Notes: generated by a model not told the origin, from the letters alone. Positions 8,230 through 17,477 are shown, numbered from the stretch's first letter. The stretch: DNA of 64,000 nucleotides from Nostoc sp. 106C (GCF_002154725.1 NZ_MTAW01000169.1:47138-111137), one strand, 5' to 3'. Numbers and translations: made by a program.

Positions 8230-8871
8230 ATGGTGAAAAATTGGGCGATGCCTTCGGCAACCCGAAACGGGAACGCGATCGGCATTAACCGATATGATTT
8301 TCTGCAACCGCTAAAATATGCCCAGCGGGATGCACAGTTAATACAGGAGTTTCTCCACAATGAAGCAGGGTTTGAGCGCATATACTTTTTCAGTGATGAC
8401 TCCCCTGATATTGCGGGAAAATCGACTCGCCCAAACCGCACTAACTTACTGCGAATCTTGCGCCATTTATTTGAAATTTTCTTCTTAGGTGCAGGAGATA
8501 ACTTTTGGTTCTTCTTTAGTGGTCATGGCATACGCCACAATGACCGCGATTATCTCATGCCCTGCGATGGCGATCCAGAGGATATTGAAAACACCGCAAT
8601 TGCGATTAACTTTGTCACAGAACGCTTGCGTCGCTGTGGTGCTGATAACGTTGTCTTGATTTTAGACGCTTGTCGCAGTCTTGCTCAAAAAGGTGGCGAA
8701 GGAATTGAACGACAAACCGCCGAACAAGCGCGTCAACAAGGAGTTATCAGCATTTTTTCTTGTAGTCCCCAGGAATATTCTTATGAAATTGAGGCGTTAC
8801 AACAAGGTGCTTTTACCACTGCGCTACTGGAAGGGTTAGGAATTCAAGGTCAATGCGCCACTGTAATCTAA
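8230..8871 (+). CDS. Caspase-like (C14) peptidase domain, truncated
   Basis: The 213-residue frame has a complete caspase p20-like fold signature. Catalytic His99 lies in FFFSGHG and catalytic Cys148 in VVLILDACRS; the N-terminal strand reads IGINRYDFLQPLKYAQRDAQ. Cyanobacterial relatives usually continue into a linker, a transmembrane segment and an FGE-sulfatase domain. Here the frame ends at residue 213 (GLGIQGQCATVI), and what follows in another frame is remnant sequence. Ten extra codons at 8248-8277 (MPSATRNGNA) separate NWA from IGINRYD and derive from a small interspersed repeat. The catalytic pair is intact, so a soluble protease may still be made. Confidence 0.8.
   Translation: MVKNWAMPSATRNGNAIGINRYDFLQPLKYAQRDAQLIQEFLHNEAGFERIYFFSDDSPDIAGKSTRPNRTNLLRILRHLFEIFFLGAGDNFWFFFSGHGIRHNDRDYLMPCDGDPEDIENTAIAINFVTERLRRCGADNVVLILDACRSLAQKGGEGIERQTAEQARQQGVISIFSCSPQEYSYEIEALQQGAFTTALLEGLGIQGQCATVI
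8248..8277 (+). repeat. Short repeat inserted in frame in the caspase gene
   Basis: Thirty bases, beginning ATGCCTTCGGCAACCCG, interrupt an otherwise well-matched caspase N-terminus (NWA ... IGINRYDFLQ). They resemble the CCTTCGG/GGAACGG style of the GC-rich repeat at 4975-5140. The frame is preserved. Confidence 0.5.
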
Positions 8872-8872
8872 T

Positions 8873-9340
8873 ACTCAGATTTCTAGGAAGGGAACATCTA
8901 CAAAATCTACATCACCACAGCTACCATCGCTGATCTTACCGCGACGGCGTTTCATTCAAATTGTTGGGTTAGTAGGGGCTGGGGTTGGTTCCGTCATTGT
9001 TGGAGGACGTTTGTTATTTGGTTCAAAAGACAATTCTCAACCATCAACACCCAGTACAGGTAAACAACCTACAACACCAGCCAGTTCTGTTACCCAGTTT
9101 CCCACCTCGCAAAATCGCTTACAAAGTTTTCCATTTGATGTAGTTACGGTGGATGCAAAGGGAAAACCCGCTAACCCCAGTAAGGGTGAGGCGAAATACT
9201 TTGTTGAAGACTTGGGGAATGGTGTCACTTTGGACATGGTACAGATACTAGATTTGACTTCGTATCCAACCGGAAATAAGCTACAACAGAATCATATAAT
9301 TGAAAGAAAATGCGATCGCCCAACTTCAAAGCCGCCGTAG
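8873..9340 (+). pseudogene. Remnant of the linker, membrane segment and FGE start of the caspase gene
   Basis: In frame 2, offset from the caspase frame, the sequence reads a Ser/Thr/Pro linker, then LPRRRFIQIVGLVGAG and a hydrophobic stretch through SVIVGGRLLFG. A polar Thr/Pro/Ser region follows, then FPFDVVTVDAKGKPANPSKG and AKYFVEDLGNGVTLDMVQI. This is the usual lead-in to an FGE-sulfatase (formylglycine-generating-enzyme-like) domain in caspase-FGE fusions. The FGE core itself is missing after 9245 and the frame ends at 9340. So a full-length caspase-TM-FGE gene has suffered a frameshift or internal deletion near 8865 and loss of its 3' half. Confidence 0.7.
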
Positions 9341-9576
9341 CTCTTGGTTTGAAAAATGCGTTACCAACATTTTTTTCAAAAACAGGTGATTTTCTCAATC
9401 TTTTTCTCAGAACACACTGTGCTGAAAACCTTACCCACAACGGATTTAAAATCGCTAAACTAAATTTATAGCGAACTTGGTAAAAATCAACCTATGAAAA
9501 ACGGGGGTGTAGAGGAACAAAGGCAGAAAAAGCGAAACTTTTAATATTAGTAAAAAAGAAAAGTGAACAATAATTA

Positions 9577-9753
9577 ATGAAACCTAGCGTCGAGCAACTC
9601 GAAGCATTTTTTGATTTTTGCGTTCGCACTAGCAATTTATTCCGTGACATAACCCTGGTGAGATTTGATGAAAGAAGCAACCGAATCGTGATTTTGATAG
9701 GTGAATCTATCCAAATTGAAATTCTGAGTAATGGAGAGAAAATAATACAATGA
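9577..9753 (+). CDS. Small DUF6888-like protein of a paired TA-like unit
   Basis: A 58-codon gene reads MKPSVEQLEAFFDFCVRTSN, then LFRDITLVRFDERSNRIVIL and IGESIQIEIL. The pattern (helix, then strands of the RFDE...IVILIGE type) resembles the cyanobacterial DUF6888 family as I recall it. It overlaps the next gene by ATGA. Such tight pairs of small proteins are often toxin-antitoxin-like, but no activity has been shown that I know of. The start is the first ATG. Confidence 0.6.
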   Translation: MKPSVEQLEAFFDFCVRTSNLFRDITLVRFDERSNRIVILIGESIQIEILSNGEKIIQ

Positions 9754-9926
9754 GCGACTATTTAAGTCTTAGCGAAGTCGAACTAAGAAAATACGTAATT
9801 GCACACCCTGACGATGAAGATGCATTTCAGCACTATTTGGAAATTGTTAGAGCCAAACCAGGACGTATAGTAGTCAAGACTACAGAACAATTAATAGAGG
9901 AAATAAAAAAGAGAATGGCATCATAA
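9750..9926 (+). CDS. Small DUF6887-like protein, partner of the preceding gene
   Basis: A 58-codon gene reads MSDYLSLSEVELRKYVIAHP, then DDEDAFQHYLEIVRAKPGRI, and ends in a charged helix EQLIEEIKKRMAS. The 'S..ELRKYVLAHRDDDEAF' pattern is the one I associate with DUF6887. Its ATG overlaps the stop of the upstream gene by four bases, so the two are translationally coupled. I infer a two-component small-protein module, possibly a toxin-antitoxin unit, carried next to a decayed defence locus. Confidence 0.6.
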   Translation: MSDYLSLSEVELRKYVIAHPDDEDAFQHYLEIVRAKPGRIVVKTTEQLIEEIKKRMAS

Positions 9927-9940
9927 CCAAAAATCAACAA

Positions 9941-10579
9941 TTACATCTGCTCTCTTATCCAAGCACGAAAGGCTCTCATCGTCGCATTTCTCCCCTCAGT
10001 TTTACTCTGCATTAAGTATTCAGGAATAACTTGATAAATAGGTAAATTAGGAAAAATAGCACTAGCTGTAGATGCTACATATTTACCATTAATCAAAATG
10101 TTAATTTCTAGCCTATTTCCCTTCCAACGCCATAATTCCGGCACACCTAATACTTCATAATTATTAAACCGAGTGCGAGAGGTAATATCAATTTCAATTG
10201 CCAAATCTGGAGGCGGGTCAACACTTAAATCAATTCTATCCTTACCGCGAACAGCCGCTTCATTTTGAATGTAGAAACAATCATCAGGTTCTACCCCAGC
10301 ATCCATTTTTTCTTGGTCAAAAGTAGTAGAACCTAAACTCCAAAATTCTATATCGAGTTCTTCTAGTAAGATTTCTACCAAATTTCCAATAATTTTTTTG
10401 CTTACCTCATGCTCTGGTAATGGAGCCATGATTTCTAACATTCCTTGACTGTAAGATATGCGAGAACTGCGATTTTCACCCAATTCTGCCAAAATATTTT
10501 TGTATGCCGACCAGGATATATTTTTAATCAATAACTGATGACCGACAGGTACAATTAGTTGGTTGAGTTTAAGTAACAT
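9941..10579 (-). CDS. Uma2 family (DUF820) putative endonuclease
   Basis: The 212-residue protein has the Uma2 restriction-endonuclease-like core. It has RISYSQGMLEIMAPLPEHE at about 39-57, GVEPDDCFYI at about 94, PPPDLAIEIDITSRTR at about 122-137, and VPELWRWKG at about 146-154. These carry the D...ExE-type residues of PD-(D/E)XK folds. Uma2 genes are massively amplified in Nostocales and their role is unknown. It is a full-length copy, in contrast to the short remnant at 38354-38455. It converges with the DUF6887-like gene 15 bp away. Confidence 0.88.
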   Translation of the reverse strand: MLLKLNQLIVPVGHQLLIKNISWSAYKNILAELGENRSSRISYSQGMLEIMAPLPEHEVSKKIIGNLVEILLEELDIEFWSLGSTTFDQEKMDAGVEPDDCFYIQNEAAVRGKDRIDLSVDPPPDLAIEIDITSRTRFNNYEVLGVPELWRWKGNRLEINILINGKYVASTASAIFPNLPIYQVIPEYLMQSKTEGRNATMRAFRAWIREQM

Positions 10580-10649
10580 AACTTGCCTCGCTTCTACAGT
10601 TCACCTAACTAGTACCAACTCAATCATATTGTATCTCATGTCAGAAGCA

Positions 10650-13600
10650 TTATTGCGATCGCGCCGTTTCACTGACTTTGATCTGAGTAACAGGAATCTC
10701 AATTACAAATTCTGCACCTTGTTCTGGTATCGAGTTACAAGATAATTTACCGCTATGTTTATCTACTACAATTTGGTAACTAATTGATAACCCTAATCCA
10801 GTTCCTTTACCCACATCTTTGGTAGTAAAGAAAGGGTCAAATAATTTAGATCGGATTGCTAGAGGGATTCCCTTACCGTTATCTGAAATTCGGATAGCTA
10901 CGCGATTCCTATTGATAACTTCTGTACAAATGCGAATCTGTGGATTTGTCATTTGCTCAAAGTTATTTACTAATGACTCTTCTAAAGCATCGATAGCATT
11001 ACTTAAAATATTCATAAACACCTGATTTAATTGACCGGGGTAGCAATCAATCAGGGGAAGTTTAGCATATTCTTTAATTACCAAAATTTCTGGATGATCT
11101 GGTTTAGCTTTCAGACGGTTATGTAAAATCATCAAAGTACTATCAAGGCCTTCATGGATATCTACCTGCTTAAATTCAGCTTCATCCAAACGTGAGAAAT
11201 TGCGGAGTGATAAAACGATTTCACGAATGCGTTGAGTACCTATGCGCATAGATTGGAGAAGTTTTACTAGGTCTTCTTTGAGAAATTCAAGGTCAATATC
11301 TGCAATTTCTAGTTGAATTTCTTCTGGAGGATCGGGGTAGTGTTGTTGATAGAGTTCTACCAGTCGTAACAAGTCTTTAGTGTATTCACTGGCAGGAATC
11401 AGATTACCGTGAATGAAATTGACTGGATTGTTAATTTCATGGGCAACACCTGCAACCATATTACCTATTGAGGACATTTTTTCACTGTGGATCAGTTGAG
11501 TTTGGGTGCGTTGTAGTTCGCGCAGGGTTGCTTCCAAGTTTTGCGCTTGTTGTTGTAATTGAATTTCCGCTTGTTTGCGTTCAGTAATGTCAGTTGATAC
11601 ACCCAAAATTTGCTTGATATTTCCGCCATCAGTGCGGTTGAAAGGCGTTTCTCGACTGTAGAGCCAGCACCACTCGCCATTGGCTTGTCTTACTCGAAAT
11701 TCAAACTCAAAAATATCACCATCTTTGGCGGTAAGAAATTTTTCATAGTGACATTTGACTGTTTCCCAATCATCTGGATGCATAATAGTGGGAATCAGAT
11801 GTTCTCCCATCTGGTTAATTTCTGCATTAGAGTAACCGAGAAGAGTGACAATTTCTTTATTTGCGTAAACATTGCGTTGTTCTTCTAAATCGAAGATGTA
11901 GAGGATATTAGGAGAGGAATCGGCAATGCGTTGAATGAAGTGTTGACTAGCTTGGAGCGCTTCTTCTGCGTGTTTACGCTCAGTAATATTAAACGTTGTT
12001 CCCACAAGTCGATAAATTCGACCTTCGCTATTTCTCAAAAGATTGATTGTGGTAAACCACCAAGTTTCTTTACCATAAAAGCTTAGGCACTCTTCGTATT
12101 TGATAGCAAAACCTTGATCTATGCAGCTTTGATATCGTTGATTAATTGCTGCACCTTGAACAGTACCAAACACCTCCTCTGGAGTCTTACCTATCACCTG
12201 TGCGTTACTAAATCCTGTTGCTTTTTCTGTAGGTGAATTCCAGCCAGCAAACCGAAGTTCACCATTTTCCAGAACGTTAACCACAAATATGAGTTGATCA
12301 ACACCATCATAAATACTACGTAAGAACTGCTCTTGTTCTTGCAATTGATCTGCTGCTTGTTTGCGTTCGCTAATATCACGAGTAATCGTTGCCAAACACA
12401 AAGGCTCACCAGTATCAGGACTCTTAATCATGAACATATTGAAGTCAACTGGGATTGGTGCTTCAGTTTGAAAGTGTCGGAAACGATATTCTCCCTGCCA
12501 TAAACCACGTTCTATAACAGCAGGTAAAATGTGCTGCCGCATATATTCTCTGTCTTCTGGTAAGATGCAATCAATAATCCTGAAGTTTTCTACTGCTGCT
12601 AAATTATCAATACCAATTAGCTTGAGTCCAGCTTCATTAATAAACATTGGTTTTCCTTCTAAGCTGGCAAAACCAATGAAGTCACTGCTGTTTTCAATCA
12701 GAGAAACAAATCTTTGCCGTTCTTGTTCAGCTTGCTTGCGTTCTGTGATGTCAGTCGCCGTTACAACCAACTGAGAAATTCGTGAGGTGCTATCTAAAAG
12801 AGGTGTGATATTTAATAGCCACCAAGTTTCCTGTTCATGAGCATAGAAAAACTCCTCATAGAATATACTCTTGCCCAAATTGATGCATTCACGGTAGTGT
12901 TGGCGATAGTAATGTGCCATCTCAGCAGGTAGGGCCTCTGCCATTGTTTTTCCCAAGAAAGGTTCAAGGGGAATTGGACTATTTCTGAGCATGGCTGGAT
13001 TGAATTTAACGTAACGAAACTCTGCGCCATTATCTAAAACATCTAAAACAAAAATGCCATAGTCTACACCTTCCCAAATGCTTTGCAAAAACTGTGCCTG
13101 CTCTTGCAGTTGTTGCTGTACTTGTTGGCGTTGGCGTAGCTCGTCGTAGACATCGCTAATATCAAATAAGCAACCATACCAGAGAATTTCTCCTTCTGGC
13201 TGGCGCTCTGGTCGGGAGAATGCCTTAAGCCATTTCTGCTGACCGGAGGAAGTGATCATCCGCCATTCGCTTTCATAGTTTTGTAGAGTTTGGGCGGAGC
13301 GAGCAGTTGCTTGTTGCACTTCTACAAGATCATCAGGGTGAACAAGGCTAAATACTAACGAGGCATCTTCTGTTATTTGTTCTGGCTCTAATCCCAGAAT
13401 TTCTCTAGATCTCGAAGAAGCATAAGGAAAAGAAATTGTGCCATCAGGTGTCAGCCGAAATTCATAAAGCATCCCTGGTACATTATCTGCTAATCGTTGC
13501 AACCTGGCTTCGCTACGGCGCAGATCTGCTGTACGTTCCTCAATTCTGGCTTCTAATTCTTCATTGAGTTGTTTGAGTTCTTCTTCTATCTGCTTGCGGT

Positions 13601-14435
13601 CAGTGATGTTCAATAGTACACCACAGAAGATAATTTCTCCTTGGTCGTTTCGCATAGGAGTTGAGTCTCCTTGCCACCACACAATTTCTCCGTTAGGTTT
13701 AATCAACCGTCCTTCATAGTGCCAAGGAATGGAATTTTTCAAAACCTCTACTACCGAGGCAACATAGTCTTCAATGTCTTCTGGATGCACGCGAGCAACA
13801 AAGCTATTGAAGTCCTGTATCATATCTGCTGCCGTAATTCCTGCCAGTTCCCAGATAAAGTCGCTGATATAATCAACTCTCCAAACATCATTACGGTTGG
13901 TGAACTGAAAAATTGCGCCTGGTACGTTAGCGGCAATATCCCTTAACAGCTTTTCGCTGTTGATTAATGCTATTTCTGCCTGTTTGCGATTAGTTATCGC
14001 TTCGGTAACGATGATGATGCCACCAACTATACCAGAGTCTTCGTACCAAGGATGTATCTCCCACTTCAACCATTCGGTTGTCCCGTTTGCGCGAGTAAAG
14101 GCATCTTCTGCGGATTTCTCAATAGCACCTGCTAAACAACGTTGGTGAATTTCTCGCCAATGCTGGGGAATCTCAGGGAATATTTCATAATGAGAGCGAC
14201 CAATAATATCCTCATCGCTCAAGCTATAATCTTCTCGCCAGCGCCGACTAGCTGCGAGGTAGCACATCTGACGGTCAAATACAGCGATCGCAGCTGGTGT
14301 GTATTCTATAAACAAGCGCATCTGCTGTAGGCTATTTAAGCAGCGATTAGACTCCACTATCTGACGAAGTTCTATCAGCTCTTGTTGAAGAGATTCGTAA
14401 GTATTTTTATCTACAGAGATGAGATTGCAAGCCAT
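10650..14435 (-). CDS. Multi-PAS sensor histidine kinase
   Basis: The 1261-residue cytoplasmic kinase lacks membrane segments. After an N-terminal coiled coil it has about seven PAS/PAC units, recognisable by repeated 'ITERKQAE' linkers: around 40-150, 165-285, 310-430, 450-570, 580-695, 705-825 and 830-955. A HisKA domain follows with phospho-accepting His999 (VAGVAHEINNP), then a HATPase_c domain with NQVFMNILSNAIDAL, ISDNGKGI and GKGTGLGLSI. No receiver or output domain is fused, so it must pass phosphate to a separate regulator. The HisKA/HATPase part closely resembles that of the 18328-19593 kinase. The signal is not apparent from sequence. Confidence 0.92.
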   Translation of the reverse strand: MACNLISVDKNTYESLQQELIELRQIVESNRCLNSLQQMRLFIEYTPAAIAVFDRQMCYLAASRRWREDYSLSDEDIIGRSHYEIFPEIPQHWREIHQRCLAGAIEKSAEDAFTRANGTTEWLKWEIHPWYEDSGIVGGIIIVTEAITNRKQAEIALINSEKLLRDIAANVPGAIFQFTNRNDVWRVDYISDFIWELAGITAADMIQDFNSFVARVHPEDIEDYVASVVEVLKNSIPWHYEGRLIKPNGEIVWWQGDSTPMRNDQGEIIFCGVLLNITDRKQIEEELKQLNEELEARIEERTADLRRSEARLQRLADNVPGMLYEFRLTPDGTISFPYASSRSREILGLEPEQITEDASLVFSLVHPDDLVEVQQATARSAQTLQNYESEWRMITSSGQQKWLKAFSRPERQPEGEILWYGCLFDISDVYDELRQRQQVQQQLQEQAQFLQSIWEGVDYGIFVLDVLDNGAEFRYVKFNPAMLRNSPIPLEPFLGKTMAEALPAEMAHYYRQHYRECINLGKSIFYEEFFYAHEQETWWLLNITPLLDSTSRISQLVVTATDITERKQAEQERQRFVSLIENSSDFIGFASLEGKPMFINEAGLKLIGIDNLAAVENFRIIDCILPEDREYMRQHILPAVIERGLWQGEYRFRHFQTEAPIPVDFNMFMIKSPDTGEPLCLATITRDISERKQAADQLQEQEQFLRSIYDGVDQLIFVVNVLENGELRFAGWNSPTEKATGFSNAQVIGKTPEEVFGTVQGAAINQRYQSCIDQGFAIKYEECLSFYGKETWWFTTINLLRNSEGRIYRLVGTTFNITERKHAEEALQASQHFIQRIADSSPNILYIFDLEEQRNVYANKEIVTLLGYSNAEINQMGEHLIPTIMHPDDWETVKCHYEKFLTAKDGDIFEFEFRVRQANGEWCWLYSRETPFNRTDGGNIKQILGVSTDITERKQAEIQLQQQAQNLEATLRELQRTQTQLIHSEKMSSIGNMVAGVAHEINNPVNFIHGNLIPASEYTKDLLRLVELYQQHYPDPPEEIQLEIADIDLEFLKEDLVKLLQSMRIGTQRIREIVLSLRNFSRLDEAEFKQVDIHEGLDSTLMILHNRLKAKPDHPEILVIKEYAKLPLIDCYPGQLNQVFMNILSNAIDALEESLVNNFEQMTNPQIRICTEVINRNRVAIRISDNGKGIPLAIRSKLFDPFFTTKDVGKGTGLGLSISYQIVVDKHSGKLSCNSIPEQGAEFVIEIPVTQIKVSETARSQ

Positions 14436-14551
14436 AGTTTTGTTACTTGCCAGCTAGGAAAATAAAGGCAACTTCAACATTTATTGTTCCCAATTTAATT
14501 AAGCAAACAACATTATGCCTAGCATTAAAATCTCATTCCCATTGTCTAGTT

Positions 14552-16021
14552 TTAAGACAGCATCTCACCCAATTGATGCTGAATGAGTAATGCTTTGAGT
14601 GTGGCATTTTCAGCCTTCAGAGCCTGAGTTTCAGCTTCCAATTCACTGATTCTTGCTTTCAATGCTTCCTTGGTTGTACCTTGTCTGTGAATTACAACTT
14701 CTCGATAAATTGCTAAATTTGCATCTTCGTTCATCCATCTTTGATATGTCTTGGTATGTTCTTGCACTGTATGTCCCATGTAATCGGCCATCGTTTTAAT
14801 GGGAACTTGCAGTCGATGCCCACGGATGGCATAAGCATGACGTAATTCATAAGGTCTAAAACCCAGATTAGTAACTCTAAATCTGATATAAAGTTTTGCC
14901 GTTTTATTACTTAGTTTCCCTTCATTGTAGGGAAATTTCACATTTTTTAAATCAAACAATTCCACCCAATGGGGATGTAATGGCGGAATCCCACAACTGC
15001 GTTCACCAGTTTTAGTCCCATCTGTCAAACTAGGATTTAGGTTTACTACATGAAAAGTATTTTGGGGATTAGTAAAAGCTTCTATATCTACAGCAAATAA
15101 TTCATGAGGCCTTAAGCCATACGTGGCTAACATCCCATATGCCCATTGCCATTGTTCAGGTTGTGTCAAATTATCTTTACTAGCATATGCTGATAAAGGC
15201 AGCCCAATTTTAGTAAAACTTTGGATAATTTCTGCATCTGATGGGACTTTGCGAATTGTTGGATAAGGCTTAGGAGTGGCATAAGCATCAATTGTTTTTA
15301 AGCCATTAATACCGCAAAATTCGCAAAACTTTTTTAGTTGCCATACTAAGAAAAACCGCCCAGATGTATTAGGTTTAGTTCTTTCTAATGCTTTTTCTAT
15401 AGCATATAAAGACATTGGTACATCTTGAGGTAGTTTTTTCAAATGCCTTATATAATGAGTTTCCCAAGTACGTATGCCTTGTCTGTTCTGCTCATGAGTT
15501 TTCCAAAACTCCCGCTGATAATCTTCAATCCATTCACTGATGAGTTTGGTAGAATTTTCCTGCTCTGGAAAAAATATTTTTTGAGCTTGTTTTCCTAGTA
15601 ACTCTGGTGTCCACCGGAATTGTTTTGTCATCAATAACAAATCTAATTCTCGTGCTTTTACTACTGCTGTTTTTACACCTACATCATTAGCAGCAAACCC
15701 AAACGAAATGGTATACTGCTTACTTGGACTACCATTTTTTCCTACATCACCAGGTTTACAGGGAAAAGTCCCTTGTAAACCAATAGTTTTAGCACTAGTT
15801 AGCTTAAGTTTTACCTTCACTCTCTCCAAACTTAATGCCGAGTTAGCTTGTCTAATAGCATGTTTTATCCTGAGATATTCGCGCTCTATCTTCACACCTT
15901 CGTATGATGCGGAAGATTTGGCTTTCCATTGTTTCCATTTGGATGGCTCCCATTGGTCAATTCCAACACCATCCCATTCAGCATTACGGAGGTCGTAGTT
16001 ACTGGATTCATTGCTAGACAT
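14552..16021 (-). CDS. Tyrosine recombinase / integrase
   Basis: The 489-residue protein shows the catalytic set of phage-type integrases: Arg304 in TYGLRPHELFA, a Lys near KTGERS (337), Arg394-His395 in YELRHAYAIRGH, His417 in MGHTVQEH and nucleophile Tyr426 in TKTYQRW. The N-terminal third is a DNA-binding region without a zinc motif. The C-terminus carries a leucine-zipper-like coiled coil (LKARISELEAETQALKAENA). Length exceeds typical XerC/D (about 300), so this is an element-type recombinase. Its neighbours include a ParA/RHH pair about 1-2 kb upstream, suggesting a plasmid- or element-derived segment. I did not find attachment sites. Confidence 0.85.
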   Translation of the reverse strand: MSSNESSNYDLRNAEWDGVGIDQWEPSKWKQWKAKSSASYEGVKIEREYLRIKHAIRQANSALSLERVKVKLKLTSAKTIGLQGTFPCKPGDVGKNGSPSKQYTISFGFAANDVGVKTAVVKARELDLLLMTKQFRWTPELLGKQAQKIFFPEQENSTKLISEWIEDYQREFWKTHEQNRQGIRTWETHYIRHLKKLPQDVPMSLYAIEKALERTKPNTSGRFFLVWQLKKFCEFCGINGLKTIDAYATPKPYPTIRKVPSDAEIIQSFTKIGLPLSAYASKDNLTQPEQWQWAYGMLATYGLRPHELFAVDIEAFTNPQNTFHVVNLNPSLTDGTKTGERSCGIPPLHPHWVELFDLKNVKFPYNEGKLSNKTAKLYIRFRVTNLGFRPYELRHAYAIRGHRLQVPIKTMADYMGHTVQEHTKTYQRWMNEDANLAIYREVVIHRQGTTKEALKARISELEAETQALKAENATLKALLIQHQLGEMLS

Positions 16022-16223
16022 AAGCTTTTTTGGCTATTTCTAAATTCAATGGCATAGAGTGAAGTGCTGTGATGGTTTTGAAGATAGCCAATCACAGCCC
16101 GAAAGTAAAGCTTTGCAAAGTCCGTAGTTAAGGCTGGATAGACTGACTCAAAATTGACAGTTTTATACGGGATAGTTACCAAAAACAGTGTAATTAATAG
16201 AACAACCCAACAACTCCAAAGCG

Positions 16224-16904
16224 ATGAGTAACATGATGAACATAACTAGAAGATATCTCTTACCCTTTATTGTTGTGGCGATCGCTACTACTATCAGCAG
16301 CTGTAGTTCTAACCCCACCTCTCGTCAGGATACTATTAGCGACGCACCAGCGCCAACGACAACATCTAACAGTGCATCATCCCCATCCCCCAGCCAAAGC
16401 CCTAGTATGGCTCAACTGAGGGCTAAATCAGACGCTATTGAGACACCCTCGCCTCAAGCATCCCCTAGAGAAACTACACCTGCCACAAAGTCATCCTCAC
16501 CCAAAAAATCTCCTACAGCAAGTGCACCTGCTACAACTTCTCAAGTTGGCGCTGGCAAAACTACCAATGTCACCCTATACACAAGTGACGCTCAATGTCA
16601 ACAACTGATTGCCCAAAAAGTTCCAGTATCGGCAGATGAACCTGTAAACGGTGCGGTGAGTAAAATTTTAGAGCAAAGGGATTCAGGCGACTTTAACTTA
16701 TCGAGTTATCGAGTTAACGTTAAAAATGGGGTTGCTACCGTTGATTTACGAGTAGCTCCTAACTCGAAACGGCAATTAGCTTCTCTTTCTAGTTGTGAAC
16801 AGTTTGCCCTATTTGGTAGTCTCCGTAAAACATTGACGAGTAATTCTCAATGGAAAATCAAAGATGTGCGCTTTACTGAGCGAGGTCAGGAAATAGTGCT
16901 TTAG
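16224..16904 (+). CDS. GerMN-domain lipoprotein
   Basis: The 226-residue protein begins with a lipoprotein signal (LLPFIVVAIATTISSC, lipobox Cys near residue 27). A long Ser/Thr/Pro low-complexity linker follows to about residue 110. The GerMN (sporulation/germination-type) domain then starts at VTLYTSDAQCQQLIAQKVPV, with NGAVSKIL and a conserved strand YRVNVKNGVATVDLRVAP. Cyanobacterial GerMN proteins are presumed periplasmic and their function is not established. It is transcribed away from the integrase. Several ATGs lie at the start (16224, 16233, 16236), so the exact start is uncertain. Confidence 0.85.
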   Translation: MSNMMNITRRYLLPFIVVAIATTISSCSSNPTSRQDTISDAPAPTTTSNSASSPSPSQSPSMAQLRAKSDAIETPSPQASPRETTPATKSSSPKKSPTASAPATTSQVGAGKTTNVTLYTSDAQCQQLIAQKVPVSADEPVNGAVSKILEQRDSGDFNLSSYRVNVKNGVATVDLRVAPNSKRQLASLSSCEQFALFGSLRKTLTSNSQWKIKDVRFTERGQEIVL

Positions 16905-16943
16905 TTAATTATGTTTATTTGCCTTAAATAATCAATGACCAAG

Positions 16944-17240
16944 CTAACTATTTCCATCTTTACCCTGTGTATTAGTCAAAAGCCATTGCTCAACCAATTC
17001 TGTCATGATGTCGCTCATTTGTCGCTCCTGAGAAGCAGCTGTTGCTTTAAGTTTTCGATGCAATTGCTTAGGCAGATAGATAGTTGTACGAATATATTCT
17101 GGATCGGTACTTTTGCTGAGGGAAGTAGGTAGAGCTTCAGTTGGCTGTGGGTTGTCTCGTTGTTGACGACTGCGAGCAGCATCAATTAGGTCATCAAAAC
17201 GGCTAGTTTTTTTCTTGTTATTCAAAGTAAACTTCTCCAT
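16944..17240 (-). CDS. Ribbon-helix-helix (CopG-type) DNA-binding protein, ParA partner
   Basis: The 98-residue protein has a basic, disordered N-terminus and a C-terminal ribbon-helix-helix: strand YIRTTIYLPKQLHRKL, helices ATAASQERQMSDIMTELVEQWL. RHH proteins bind operators as dimers of dimers. It is the next gene downstream of a small ParA ATPase on the same strand, 237 bp apart. That is the arrangement of type Ib plasmid partition systems (ParA plus RHH centromere-binding protein). I infer a partition or copy-control role rather than a general regulator. Confidence 0.8.
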   Translation of the reverse strand: MEKFTLNNKKKTSRFDDLIDAARSRQQRDNPQPTEALPTSLSKSTDPEYIRTTIYLPKQLHRKLKATAASQERQMSDIMTELVEQWLLTNTQGKDGNS

Positions 17241-17317
17241 ATTGAATTTATAGACAATTAGCAGTTATAGAAAAGACAGATTTAAACCACATCTATTTTG
17301 AGAACCATAGCTTTAAA

Positions 17318-17375
17318 AGTAGTGGGAGCATCTTGCTCTCTGCTCTTCGTGGCGGGCTTTTCGTCCCGCACTACT
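17318..17375. repeat. Hairpin-forming interspersed repeat
   Basis: The segment is bounded by AGTAGTG (17318-17324) and its complement CACTACT (17369-17375). It has an inner stem GCGGG / CCCGC and a GAGC / GCTC pair. A companion motif, GGTGAGCAATGCCCACC, follows at about 17405. It is one of the short palindromic elements common in Nostocales and separates the RHH and parA genes. Confidence 0.65.
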
Positions 17376-17477
17376 CCAGGTTTCAAAATGGACAAGGTTT
17401 AATTGGTGAGCAATGCCCACCCTACTACAAAATTATTAATTTACAACGAAAGATTGAGTCTAAACATGATTATGTTT

